Positions 36,020-44,134 of a stretch of DNA of 64,000 bases are shown piece after piece; positions within the stretch are counted from its first letter, which is position 1, and every line of letters starts with the position of its first letter. A program made the position numbers and the translations under genes. Under the pieces are notes generated by a model. It was not told the DNA's origin, searched no databases, and saw nothing but the letters and a program-made list of their open reading frames with translations. This DNA comes from Acidovorax sp. CCYZU-2555 (GTDB taxonomy: Bacteria; Pseudomonadota; Gammaproteobacteria; Burkholderiales; Burkholderiaceae_C). The stretch lies in assembly GCF_018413525.1 (NCBI RefSeq), contig NZ_JAHCDD010000009.1, forward strand, positions 40,008 to 104,007. The letters run 5' to 3'.

Positions 36020-36340
36020 TCAAGGTATGTAGCCCCACTGCGCGATGATGGCTTCCAGGATGGGCTGATTCGGTACGGCAGCGCCTGGACATGCCATCAG
36101 GAATGCCCGGCGTGCCGCCGCCGTGGCTGACGGGTTGAACGCGGGACTCCAGATTTGGATGCTGTGGAAGACAGCGATCGGCGGTGCACAGGCCGGAGTT
36201 GGCGTGCCAAAGCCGGACACGCTGGCCATGCAAAGAAAGACCGAACAAGGGTCCGGCGCCTGGGCGCGAGCAGGGGCGGTCAGGACAAAGCCCAAAGCCG
36301 AAGCCAGCGCGAAAAAGCGGGAAATAGTGCGTAGTTTCAT
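36020..36340 (-). CDS. TrbM/KikA-like exported T4SS accessory protein
   Basis: A 106-residue protein. The signal peptide MKLRTISRFFALASALGFVL...ARA is followed by a small Cys-containing domain (DPCSVFLCMASVSGFG...CAPPIAVFHSIQIWSP). This matches TrbM/KikA proteins found in conjugative and other T4SS gene sets, whose role is unclear (mating-related, periplasmic). ATG 36340 is preceded by GGAAAG. Four cysteines probably form disulfides. Confidence 0.75.
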   Translation of the reverse strand: MKLRTISRFFALASALGFVLTAPARAQAPDPCSVFLCMASVSGFGTPTPACAPPIAVFHSIQIWSPAFNPSATAAARRAFLMACPGAAVPNQPILEAIIAQWGYIP

Positions 36341-36407
36341 GATCAATACTTTCCTGCGCGGGTTTCGCTGAAGTGCTTGTTCCCGGGCAACTTGCCATAG
36401 AGGTGGC

Positions 36408-38000
36408 TCAGCGAGAAAACTCCGGTGCCGCTTGTTGTGGTGTGGGGGGTGTCACCTGTGGTGCCTGCTGAGTCGCGCTCGAATGCTGCTGAGCTTGCGC
36501 AAAGGCCTTGTCGCTTTGCGCAATAGGTGTGTGCATGGCATCCACCGTCGGCACGTCGATAACCTTCGAATGCGCCGTCCCCAGCTTGCCTTGCACAGCG
36601 AATATCTTGCTGTTGTCCACACCGCCCAATTCGATATGGTCGATGCGCGTCAGGCCGGCTCGGTGAGCGGACACCGCGACTGCGCCAGCGGCGTTGTCGG
36701 TCAATTGATCAGGCGTGCGGCCAAACTGTGCATCGACCCTTTGGAGAGCGCTCTGGGCCTGTTTGAACAACGGGTTGTCTTGAAGCTGCGGATCTTGCTG
36801 CGATCTTGGTATCAACGCTTGCTCCGTGAGCTTGGCATTGATGGCCCTCAAAGTGGCCGGGCCTGCCACGCCATCTTCCTTGAGATGGTGGTCGTGCTGA
36901 AAAGCTTTGATGGCGTGTCGGGTGTTGTCACCCATGTGCCCGTCAGCCACGAGGGGCTTGTCGTTACTGCCTGTGTAACCCAATTGGGCGAGCTTGGTTT
37001 GAAGCTCGCTCACATCGGCGTCGGGACTCTTGACGCCATGCTGTCGTCTTCCGGGATGAATCGCCTTCAGCGCAGCATTAATGTCCGGGTCGTTGGCCGA
37101 TTTGGAGGGATCGAAGTTCGCATCGCTTACCTTGGTCTGGGCGCGATCAAGTGCTGCAGCCTTTTCTGGGTCCTGGTAGGCATTCTTGTAGTTTTCGGCG
37201 ATGGCCGCAGCCTTCGGGCCGTCATAAGCGCTGTACCTGTTCTTGATCTCGTTGGCCTTTGCAAGCACATCATCGTAGTCGCCGCCGTCCTTGAGGACTC
37301 GCTCAAGCTTTCTCAATTGTGACGGCATCTGGTTTTCCGTCTTTGCCAGAATGGCGATGGTTTCCAGGCGGCGATCTGCAGAGATGTTTTCTCCGTATTT
37401 GTCCAGCAGGTCCATGGCGGACTGCGTCGCGTTCTTCACCTGCGGAAAATCGATGTTCTTGTGGATCCACTGCTGGCCTTCCGAGGAAGATGCCCAAGCA
37501 TTGATGCTGTCGCGAGTGTCCTCATCGATATAGACGAGCGGCGTGCGGGGGTCTGCCTTTCGGTTTTTTCCTTCGCCGATGAAACGCTGGCCGTCACCGT
37601 GACTCAGCAGATCTTCGCGAAGTTTCGCCTTGTCTTGAGTGAACGCAAGGCCATGCGCTTGGGCATACTTCGCGGCTTGGTCAACGACGGCATCCACGTA
37701 GGTGGTCTCGCCAGGCTTGAGGGGGCGACCCGCGACCGCACCGAGCGCCCATGTACCGCGCTGACCGAAGTCGACTTGAATTGTGCCAAGTGAGTAGCCG
37801 CTATTGTCTCGAACCGAATCGACATCTCCCCAATCGGGTTCCGACTTGTTGACCGTTACACCGGCAATGGAGAGATGAAAAGAGGACGCGCCTCCCTCGG
37901 TGCCACGACCCACAACGAAATAAGTGGCTCCAGCAACCGAGTTGACATCGTGAGTATCGATGTCGGTGATGCTGGCGGTGTTGTCATCTTGATTGGCCAT
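36408..38000 (-). CDS. Putative X-T4SS effector: lysozyme-like protein with PG-binding domain and XVIPCD
   Basis: Predicted antibacterial toxin of 530 residues, with no signal peptide. The N-terminal region (about 20-130) has GRGTEGG ... NSGYSLGTIQVDFGQ, reminiscent of lysozyme-like muramidases, with Glu35 a candidate catalytic acid. A helical middle region is followed by a PG_binding_1 domain at about 328-389 (ELQTKLAQLGYTG, AIKAFQHDHHLKEDGVAGP). The C-terminal ~100 residues (NPLFKQAQSALQRVDAQFGR, AHRAGLTRIDHIELGG, IFAVQG, AHSKVIDVPTVDAMHTPIAQS) match the XVIPCD secretion signal and end in a Gln-rich tail. ATG 38000 has GGAG upstream; an ATG four codons earlier is possible. A DUF1311 immunity-like gene precedes it by 29 bp. 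Catalytic class is inferred, not proven. Confidence 0.8.
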   Translation of the reverse strand: MANQDDNTASITDIDTHDVNSVAGATYFVVGRGTEGGASSFHLSIAGVTVNKSEPDWGDVDSVRDNSGYSLGTIQVDFGQRGTWALGAVAGRPLKPGETTYVDAVVDQAAKYAQAHGLAFTQDKAKLREDLLSHGDGQRFIGEGKNRKADPRTPLVYIDEDTRDSINAWASSSEGQQWIHKNIDFPQVKNATQSAMDLLDKYGENISADRRLETIAILAKTENQMPSQLRKLERVLKDGGDYDDVLAKANEIKNRYSAYDGPKAAAIAENYKNAYQDPEKAAALDRAQTKVSDANFDPSKSANDPDINAALKAIHPGRRQHGVKSPDADVSELQTKLAQLGYTGSNDKPLVADGHMGDNTRHAIKAFQHDHHLKEDGVAGPATLRAINAKLTEQALIPRSQQDPQLQDNPLFKQAQSALQRVDAQFGRTPDQLTDNAAGAVAVSAHRAGLTRIDHIELGGVDNSKIFAVQGKLGTAHSKVIDVPTVDAMHTPIAQSDKAFAQAQQHSSATQQAPQVTPPTPQQAAPEFSR

Positions 38001-38029
38001 GGTCTGCTCCATTGAGTAACAAATTGCGG

Positions 38030-38476
38030 CTACCGATCGTTCACGATCGACAAATATTCTTCCAAAACATTGGCGCGCCCGCAGAGACGAAAAAGTTCTT
38101 GCTGCATGACTTGAAAACTACTCACCGTTTCGCTGCCATAAAGTGATGACTCCAAGGTTTTGCTGGTGTTGTGGAATTCGAGCCAGGCGCGCTCGGCGCG
38201 TATCAGTTTTTCCTTGGCCGTGCCGCGCTGCGTGCTGAGCAGCGATTTATAAGCAGCGTTCAATCGCGCGTCTTGCCGTTTCTTTTCCGCAGATTGACAT
38301 GAAGCGAGAGCGATATCGTCTGATTCCGCTTTTTCAACGCATTCATAGAACATATTGCTGATGCCTGTGGGCGCTTGACGTTTGATGACCTGAGCGGTGC
38401 TTTCATACGCCATTGCGCCAGGGCCATACACCAAGAGCGCGAAGCTGAGGAGGAACATCCTGGTTGCTGTTTTCAT
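38030..38476 (-). CDS. DUF1311/LprI-like exported protein, candidate immunity to the lysozyme-like effector
   Basis: The 148-residue product begins MKTATRMFLLSFALLVYGPGAMA, a signal peptide. The mature part has the LprI/DUF1311 pattern: Cys (MFYECVEKA), ASCQSAEKKRQDARLNAAYKSLL and RAERAWLEFHN, then a C-terminal Cys. LprI of Mycobacterium is a lysozyme inhibitor, and DUF1311 proteins often accompany murein-attacking toxins. Being periplasmic and directly upstream of the effector gene fits an X-Tfi immunity role. Start ATG 38476 has GAGG upstream; a longer in-frame start at 38500 is less likely. Confidence 0.8.
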   Translation of the reverse strand: MKTATRMFLLSFALLVYGPGAMAYESTAQVIKRQAPTGISNMFYECVEKAESDDIALASCQSAEKKRQDARLNAAYKSLLSTQRGTAKEKLIRAERAWLEFHNTSKTLESSLYGSETVSSFQVMQQELFRLCGRANVLEEYLSIVNDR

Positions 38477-38598
38477 GCGATACCAACCTCGATGGGCCAA
38501 AGGGTTGAAAGAAAGTGTTTGCTCAGGCGTATGAGCAGCGTCACCTGAGCTGTCTTCGGCGGCACGGCGAAGACGATGGAGAGGTCCGGCGTCGTCAT
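38473..38598 (-). CDS. Possible 41-residue ORF coupled to the DUF1311 gene
   Basis: ATG 38598 opens MTTPDLSIVFAVPPKTAQVT..., whose TGA overlaps the DUF1311 ATG (ATGA). No good ribosome-binding site is seen and no family is recognised. It fills most of the gap between the lipase effector and the DUF1311 gene. It may be a leader for coupled translation or a remnant; low confidence. Confidence 0.25.
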   Translation of the reverse strand: MTTPDLSIVFAVPPKTAQVTLLIRLSKHFLSTLWPIEVGIA

Positions 38599-38641
38599 GC
38601 GTTGCTGGTAGACGACGGCACCAGCAACGCCAGGCCGCGCC

Positions 38642-40048
38642 TCAGACCGACATGTTCGGCTGCTGCTGTGGTTGCTGGATTTGATGTGGCAATGCAACCT
38701 GCCGCTGCGCATCCTTGTTCATCGCCTGGAGGTAGCTGATGGAGCTCTCCTCAAGCGGGGTGTTCATGGCTTGCACGGTGGGCACATGGGTCACCTTGGA
38801 ATGCGCCGAGCCTGGCACACCCTGCACCGCAATGAGCTTGTTGCCGTTCTCACCCAGCGCCACATGATCGACCTGCTTGAACCCTGATTGGTAAGCCGCT
38901 GCAGCCAACGTGCCGGCGGCATTGGAGGTGCGCTGATCGGATGCAATGCCGTGTTGGGCATTGATCTTCTCGATCCCTTGAAGGGACTGCATGTAGAGCC
39001 CGTTGCCGGGGTGTTCTGGATGGTTCATGCTGCCAAACCACGACCCTGGATGGCCTACCTTGTCGATGATGCGGGAGGCGCCTTCGCGCGCCGCTTCTCC
39101 GGTGCGCTCCAGTGCTTCGCCGACCCGACGAGCACCTGTCTCCACCCTGTCGCGTGCTGCGTCATAGACCTGTCCTGCGGCCCGGCCAACGGCATTCACG
39201 CCGTGGCCGATGGTCTGACCAGCCTGAATTCCGGTTTGCAGAGGAGCGGAAACTATGGCGCGGGCATTGTGTATGTCATTGCGGTAGCGGTCGATCATGC
39301 CGTGATTGGCGCTATAGCGTGCCACGTTCTCCGGCGAAATGATCGAGCGGCCCAGCATATCGCTGTCAGGCACGAAATTGTCGATCGAATGCGCATCAAA
39401 ATCCGTCGCCTTGATGGGGTTGCGCGCACTCAGAGCGCCGCCACCCTCGCGGTAGCCGGCCTTGCCTAGTGTGTCGATATCTTGCTGGACTGCGTAAACA
39501 CGCTCCTCGCCGAAATGCGTACTGGCTGCGCTCACCGGATCGCCGGCGCGAACGTGATTGATGACCTGGTTGCCGCCTCGCGGAACGCCATGCAGCAGCC
39601 CGGCTGCACCATATGCGTTGAAAGTTTCGCCCTGCAGACCGAATTTGTGCGCTTCCAGCTCGGCCAGCGTGCCACCCAGCGAATGTCCGGTGACGGTGAC
39701 ATCGAAGGGCTTGCCGCTTTCCAGTGCCTCGGCCTTGGCTTGCGCCAGCACCTTTGTCGTGAAAGCACTGGCATCGCCCGCTTGTGCGTTGACACCCGCC
39801 AACGCCATGCCGGCATCGACGCCGCCGTCGCGCAAAGGTTCGCGATCGAACTCGGTGCCGCGATAGGCGATGACGACTTCACCCGAATCTACCCGCTGAT
39901 AGGCCGTTGCCTGAAAACCGGTTCTGGGGTTGTCGGCATGGTCAAGAATCTTGTACGCCACTTCGCCCAATATGACTTCCTTCTTGGGTTCACGATGGTT
40001 GTACGAATCCTGTGCCAGCAGCGCGTAATCCGTGGACTTGATCGTCAT
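38642..40048 (-). CDS. Putative X-T4SS effector: class-3 lipase with XVIPCD
   Basis: Predicted antibacterial phospholipase/lipase of 468 residues with no signal peptide. The alpha/beta-hydrolase domain (about 1-260) has the oxyanion YRGTE (62-66), nucleophile elbow VTGHSLGGTLAE with Ser123, and likely Asp170 (RAGDPV) and His220 (DAHSID) completing the triad. A helical linker (270-335) is followed by the XVIPCD (about 345-445: GLYMQSLQGIEKINAQHG, QSGFKQVDHVALGENGNKL, IAVQGVPGSAHSKVTHVPTV, MNTPLEESS) and a Gln-rich tail. Its ATG overlaps the stop of the upstream exported protein, so putative immunity is made first. The target lipid is unknown. Confidence 0.85.
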   Translation of the reverse strand: MTIKSTDYALLAQDSYNHREPKKEVILGEVAYKILDHADNPRTGFQATAYQRVDSGEVVIAYRGTEFDREPLRDGGVDAGMALAGVNAQAGDASAFTTKVLAQAKAEALESGKPFDVTVTGHSLGGTLAELEAHKFGLQGETFNAYGAAGLLHGVPRGGNQVINHVRAGDPVSAASTHFGEERVYAVQQDIDTLGKAGYREGGGALSARNPIKATDFDAHSIDNFVPDSDMLGRSIISPENVARYSANHGMIDRYRNDIHNARAIVSAPLQTGIQAGQTIGHGVNAVGRAAGQVYDAARDRVETGARRVGEALERTGEAAREGASRIIDKVGHPGSWFGSMNHPEHPGNGLYMQSLQGIEKINAQHGIASDQRTSNAAGTLAAAAYQSGFKQVDHVALGENGNKLIAVQGVPGSAHSKVTHVPTVQAMNTPLEESSISYLQAMNKDAQRQVALPHQIQQPQQQPNMSV

Positions 40049-40653
40049 TGGAATTTCTCCTTGGCCGAGAGTGTCATCGAGAAGGTATTCGTCGGATCCT
40101 TGAATTCGGCCCGGCTTGCGTTGCCACTGCTGACACGCGGGTGGTCGCTTTTTGGTGACCTCGCGTCCTCGCTGACATAAGAAATCTTATTGAAGTACCG
40201 CGTAACTGACTTGCCAGCCAGAATGTCTTCAAGGGAGATGGAGTGAGCGAACGCCAGGTTTCCAATTTGCAGATCGAAGTCAGCGAAAGGCATGGACCAG
40301 CGGCAGAGGCCCAGCCCGAAGTAGTCCTCATCCGTCAACAGATCGACATAGAGCTCGCCCTTGTGGACCTTGTCGCTCACATGGGTCAATGCCATCGGCA
40401 CATTTTTATTGGGAGTCAACTTTGCCCCGCTGAAAGGCGCGCGCGGCACGCAATCGCGATTCGCTACTTCATAGCCTGCAGACCCCTCCACAGCATCGAA
40501 CGGCCCCGGTGCGTCCTCGATGGTCAGCGTGATTTCGTAGCGCATCTTGGGATGCGGATTGAGCTTGATGTTGGGTTGTTTCATGGACTTTCCAAACGCA
40601 GGAGCAGCGATGGTTGAAAGAATGAAGAGGGCGGTGGCATAACGGCGTTTCAT
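40045..40653 (-). CDS. Exported protein, candidate immunity to the lipase effector
   Basis: A 202-residue protein with signal peptide MKRRYATALFILSTIAAPAFG. The mature part (MRYEITLTIEDAPGPF, ...CVPRAPF..., DEDYFGLGLCRWSM) resembles periplasmic proteins I recall next to T6SS lipase effectors. It has two conserved-looking cysteines. Its TGA overlaps the lipase ATG (ATGA), the tight coupling expected of an immunity-effector pair. Not assigned to a named family with certainty. Confidence 0.7.
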   Translation of the reverse strand: MKRRYATALFILSTIAAPAFGKSMKQPNIKLNPHPKMRYEITLTIEDAPGPFDAVEGSAGYEVANRDCVPRAPFSGAKLTPNKNVPMALTHVSDKVHKGELYVDLLTDEDYFGLGLCRWSMPFADFDLQIGNLAFAHSISLEDILAGKSVTRYFNKISYVSEDARSPKSDHPRVSSGNASRAEFKDPTNTFSMTLSAKEKFQ

Positions 40654-40859
40654 TACGATGTTACCTGCAATGCGCTTGAGCTATGGGCGCTTGATTGGGC
40701 CGATGGAAATTGACGCGGCGCACGGATTCTATTGAATTCGCACCAGTTTGCCGCAGACGGATTAATCAGCGTGGTAGTTTGACGGCCAGTATGGGGCGTG
40801 TCTTCAATAATATCGTGTTTGCGCTGGTGGATTAAATGGTGAAGCCTGGTTGATGATAT
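40654..40859. other. Gene-free, lower-GC spacer in the effector cassette
   Basis: No gene is supported. Composition is clearly more AT-rich than the T4SS genes. It may carry an internal promoter for the immunity-lipase pair (minus strand), but no convincing box pair was found. Its composition fits a recombination joint where effector modules are exchanged. Confidence 0.4.
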
Positions 40860-40976
40860 TTATTGTGCCAAGAAGTAAGTGAGGCGATTCACCCATTCTG
40901 CGGTTGAGTCGGCGTCATTGCGATACATGGTAGGTTTTTCGAGAAAATCGAAGCTTGTGTCAGGCCTGGGCCTCAT
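40860..40976 (-). CDS. Small 38-residue ORF coupled to the DUF4189 gene
   Basis: The ATG (40976) overlaps the TGA of the DUF4189 gene (ATGA). It reads MRPRPDTSFDFLEKPTMYRN and on to a TAA at 40860-40862. It is hydrophilic, with no signal peptide and no family recognised. It could be a genuine small cytosolic protein, or the truncated 5' end of a lost gene, since the AT-rich gap follows directly. Confidence 0.4.
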   Translation of the reverse strand: MRPRPDTSFDFLEKPTMYRNDADSTAEWVNRLTYFLAQ

Positions 40977-41488
40977 CTAATGCGAACCGGGGGGCTGCAC
41001 GCGGTGTAGTAAGTGCGGCAATTCTTTTTCCCCGCCTCGGTGCATGCGCGCATTCCGTCGGAAGCTACGATCTCCTTCGTGGTGTCGGCGCCATAGTAAA
41101 AGCTCGAGTCACTGACGGTTAAAGCAGTACAGCCATTTTTGTAAGAATTGGTCAGGGAGCAATTGATGCCGCCTTTGGCTTTGCAGTCACTCAGCGCCGC
41201 TCGTTGGGCGGCTTGTTCATTTGAGAATCCGGTAACCGCACCTAAAACGCCGCGTGGCTCATCTGTCGCCATCGCGCCCCATCGGTCTTCCCATATGGCA
41301 GCTGGAGGGGTTGGTGATTGCTGGTTCCCGGCACCAGTACCGTTACCGTAACCAGGTATGGGAGCACATCCTGCTACCGCTTTTCCACCAATCGGGTAGG
41401 ACCCTGCCGGGCAGTTTCCTTCGGCATGTGCTCCCAAGCTCAGACACGAAAACCAAACCAGCGCGCTGAAAATGCAAACAAACCTCAT
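40973..41488 (-). CDS. Exported DUF4189 protein
   Basis: The 171-residue protein has signal peptide MRFVCIFSALVWFSCLSLGAHA and a C-terminal DUF4189 domain (RWGAMATDEPRGVLGAVTGF, EQAAQRAALSDCKAKGG, CSLTNSYKNGCTALTVSD), with several cysteines likely to form disulfides. The start codon overlaps the virB6 stop, so it is produced with the channel proteins. DUF4189 proteins are frequent near X-T4SS genes. An accessory or immunity role is inferred; function unknown. Confidence 0.75.
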   Translation of the reverse strand: MRFVCIFSALVWFSCLSLGAHAEGNCPAGSYPIGGKAVAGCAPIPGYGNGTGAGNQQSPTPPAAIWEDRWGAMATDEPRGVLGAVTGFSNEQAAQRAALSDCKAKGGINCSLTNSYKNGCTALTVSDSSFYYGADTTKEIVASDGMRACTEAGKKNCRTYYTACSPPVRIR

Positions 41489-42567
41489 GTGCGAACTCCT
41501 TCGCTTTGATATGGCCTGATGGTGTCCGCAGCGGGCGCTTGAGTGATTGGACGGTTGAACCCTCCACTATTGCCTGCTTGGCTCTCGACTGGGCGAGCTT
41601 GCGTTGGCGCAGTCGCGGGTGCCCCTGGCCCAAACCCTCCCCAAGATCCGGGAGGCTGTCCCTGCGGCCCCGGGCGGTTCACGGAACCGCCCCCATTCAC
41701 CTGTGCATAGCTCATGAACTGCCCCATCGTGCCACCAAAGAACGCTGCGGCCATCGGTGGAGTGCTCACCAACAAAACGGTCATCAGCAAGCCAATGCCT
41801 CCTTGCTGCAAGGCCTGATTCGTAAAGCCTTCGGCATTGGCACCGGTGATCGCGTTGATCGCTGTCGACGCCCACATCGCCGCGGCTACCCGCAGCGTCA
41901 ACTCCAGCACGATCGAGACCATGAAGTTGAGCACTGCCAGCGAGAACAGCGTAGCCAGGCCGTACATCAGCCAGCGGTGAAACATCGACTTGGTTTGCTC
42001 GAAGATCAGGCAAAGAATGAACAGCGGCCCCAGCCCGATGAACAGAGCCATCGCCACCTTGTACATAAGCAGCATGGCGCCAGCCGTCATCGGCGGGCCG
42101 GCCACGCCCAGCATGGCGATCAGCGATGCACGGCTCTGCGCATTGGAGCCCGCAGCATCGCCTGCGGGTACGGAGATCGCTTCGATCGCACCCATCGCGA
42201 GCTGGGTGTACGCCAGATTACGGTCGATGTTGCTGCTGGGCGATTCGTTGGAGCCGGTGACGAGCGAGTTGATGTTGCGAGCCAGGTCTTCGCCAAAGAA
42301 TTGCTGCAAGTCCAGCGAGCCGATCGCCATGACGGTGGCAACGGCCACGATGACCGCCGCGCGGCCCATGTCGCTGACCATGCCCATCATCGACTCCCGC
42401 GAGCGCCCGGTGAGGATGCGAAAGCCCTGGACGATGATCCATACGGTCAAGAGGGCAAGTGCGATCGAAGTGGCGAATTGCATCGACCGGACCACAAGGC
42501 TTGAACCGAATGTATCGATCTTTTCCGTCAGCCAGGAGTAGATGAGCGCGAAGTAAATGAAATCCAT
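41485..42567 (-). CDS. virB6: VirB6 inner-membrane channel protein
   Basis: A 360-residue polytopic membrane protein (about six to seven helices between 20 and 285, e.g. FATSIALALLTVWIIVQGF, AMALFIGLGPLFILCLIFEQ), typical of VirB6/TrbL. The last ~70 residues are a Pro/Gly/Gln-rich soluble tail. It forms part of the inner-membrane complex. It is translated after virB5 and coupled to the DUF4189 gene. Confidence 0.92.
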   Translation of the reverse strand: MDFIYFALIYSWLTEKIDTFGSSLVVRSMQFATSIALALLTVWIIVQGFRILTGRSRESMMGMVSDMGRAAVIVAVATVMAIGSLDLQQFFGEDLARNINSLVTGSNESPSSNIDRNLAYTQLAMGAIEAISVPAGDAAGSNAQSRASLIAMLGVAGPPMTAGAMLLMYKVAMALFIGLGPLFILCLIFEQTKSMFHRWLMYGLATLFSLAVLNFMVSIVLELTLRVAAAMWASTAINAITGANAEGFTNQALQQGGIGLLMTVLLVSTPPMAAAFFGGTMGQFMSYAQVNGGGSVNRPGPQGQPPGSWGGFGPGAPATAPTQARPVESQAGNSGGFNRPITQAPAADTIRPYQSEGVRT

Positions 42568-42589
42568 GATGTTCGTTCAGACGCTGGGC

Positions 42590-43342
42590 TCAACGAAAAG
42601 CGGTGGCGAATGCTGCGGCTTGCGTGACGCTGCCCAGCAGGGATGCTTTGCCTCTGAGCGAAGCCCTGGCGAGAATGGACTGCTGGTTCTCGAGCGTTCT
42701 CAGCAAGGTTTCATACGCCGCCATATTGGCAGCGTAGTTTTCCATTTCCACTTTGAGTTGTGCATCTTTCTGCGCTGTTTCCAGAATCAATCGCTGGGTA
42801 TTGCCGTTGGAGCTGGCGCTTCCAGTGAGCGAGTCAATGAGATTGACGACCCTTTTCAATCCACTGTCATAAACGATAAGACGATTGGCACGCTCGACAT
42901 TCTCGTTGTACATCCTGACTTTGAGCTTGGTCGTCATTACGCAGAGGCGTTGAGCGTTCTGTACAACTGGCCCATTCAAGTCGACACCCGTCACTGCGGA
43001 AAGAACGTCGTTGACCATGCTCCCGGAGCCCGGGCAGGCTTGCTCCGCCAGTCTTCCCTCGTCGAGTCTTTGAAGCGGCTGCTGCGGCAGCAGGCTCTGG
43101 ATGCTCAAACCGGAGATGGTCGACACCATCTGCTGATAGGCCGCGATCTGCCTTTGGTATTGCGCCGCCGTTTCGCCCCACCGCCTTGCCTGCTCCGCGT
43201 ATTCGGCAATCTGTTTGCCCACGCCGATCACGTCATTCACGATGACTTGTGCGGAAGCATGGGTCGATGCACTGATGGCCGCCACGGCCAGAACGATCCG
43301 GGCGGCCGCCACTTGAAATCGATGGATCTTGATTTGTTTCAT
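42590..43342 (-). CDS. virB5: VirB5 minor pilus protein
   Basis: The 250-residue product has an N-terminal signal peptide (ending ASTHASA) and long helices (GKQIAEYAEQARRWGETAAQ; AQKDAQLKVEMENYAANMAA), typical of VirB5/TrbJ, which caps the T4SS pilus. Sequence similarity in this family is low, so position between virB3 and virB6 supports the call. Confidence 0.85.
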   Translation of the reverse strand: MKQIKIHRFQVAAARIVLAVAAISASTHASAQVIVNDVIGVGKQIAEYAEQARRWGETAAQYQRQIAAYQQMVSTISGLSIQSLLPQQPLQRLDEGRLAEQACPGSGSMVNDVLSAVTGVDLNGPVVQNAQRLCVMTTKLKVRMYNENVERANRLIVYDSGLKRVVNLIDSLTGSASSNGNTQRLILETAQKDAQLKVEMENYAANMAAYETLLRTLENQQSILARASLRGKASLLGSVTQAAAFATAFR

Positions 43343-43357
43343 GGTGGCTCCCGTCTC

Positions 43358-43666
43358 TTAGAAGTTGTCTTTGGATTGCCCGCGATAGACGTTGGGCGTG
43401 AACACCCACATACCTTGATGCTGCTCAATGTTGCGCACGCGGGTACGGAACTGCAGGCGCAGCCCGAGCAGCCGGAAGATCAACTCGTCGCGCTGGGCCA
43501 TCAAGCGCATGACCAGAATCACCACGGGGATCAGCGCCAAAAAAAGCAGGTCGAAGTACATCGCCAACAACATGCATCCACCCGCGCCAATGAAGAAGGG
43601 CACGTAGGGCACGCCCATGAACATGGGCGGGCGGGTGCAGCCGCGAAACATCGGATTCTTATGCAT
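43358..43666 (-). CDS. virB3: VirB3 T4SS protein
   Basis: A 102-residue inner-membrane protein with the VirB3/TrbD pattern: RGCTRPPMFMGVPYVPFF then two close hydrophobic helices (AGGCMLLAMYFDLLFLALIP). It overlaps virB2 by 8 bp. VirB3 normally works with VirB4, which here lies 7 kb further along. Confidence 0.92.
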   Translation of the reverse strand: MHKNPMFRGCTRPPMFMGVPYVPFFIGAGGCMLLAMYFDLLFLALIPVVILVMRLMAQRDELIFRLLGLRLQFRTRVRNIEQHQGMWVFTPNVYRGQSKDNF

Positions 43667-44096
43667 ATTGGCCGATTGCCTGCACGAGGCCGGCGAAGCC
43701 GGTCAGGGGCTCAATCATCAGGCTCGCGGCGGTGCAGCCAGAGCCCGCGTCGCTGGTATTGGTGGCGATGAGCATGTTGGCAATCTGCCCGGCCGCGCCG
43801 ATCAGAAGCCCGCCAATGAACACGGGCGCCACGTCGCCAATGCGCTTGTGCGCGAAAGCGATCTGGTAACCCGAGAAGATGACAGCGATAGTGACCACGA
43901 TGATCGACACCGCATTCAGCAAGGTCTTGACTTTGCCCAGCACGCCGCAAGTGGCACTGGTGAGGTCACCGCCGACCTGCGCCATGGCCAGGCAGGGAAC
44001 GATGACCAGGGCTGCAATGGCGGCATTGCGAAGCGCCTGCTGGTGCGCAAAAGCGCGGTTGGCGCGCGACGGGAAGGCATTGGGGTGGCGTTGCAT
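43659..44096 (-). CDS. virB2: VirB2 pilin
   Basis: The 145-residue prepilin has a long signal peptide ending near AMA, then two hydrophobic helices (LNAVSIIVVTIAVIFSGYQI; APVFIGGLLIGAAGQIANML) of the T4SS major pilin. Start ATG 44096 is preceded by AGAGAG. A longer in-frame reading upstream is not pilin-like. Confidence 0.9.
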   Translation of the reverse strand: MQRHPNAFPSRANRAFAHQQALRNAAIAALVIVPCLAMAQVGGDLTSATCGVLGKVKTLLNAVSIIVVTIAVIFSGYQIAFAHKRIGDVAPVFIGGLLIGAAGQIANMLIATNTSDAGSGCTAASLMIEPLTGFAGLVQAIGQYA

Positions 44097-44134
44097 ACTG
44101 GATTTGCTCTCTGTTGGATAAAGTGAATGGAAGG

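Noticed and set aside
38473..38712. 79-codon frame reading from inside the lipase gene
   Set aside because: The first half overlaps the lipase in the wrong frame; only the last 41 codons are kept as a low-confidence small ORF.
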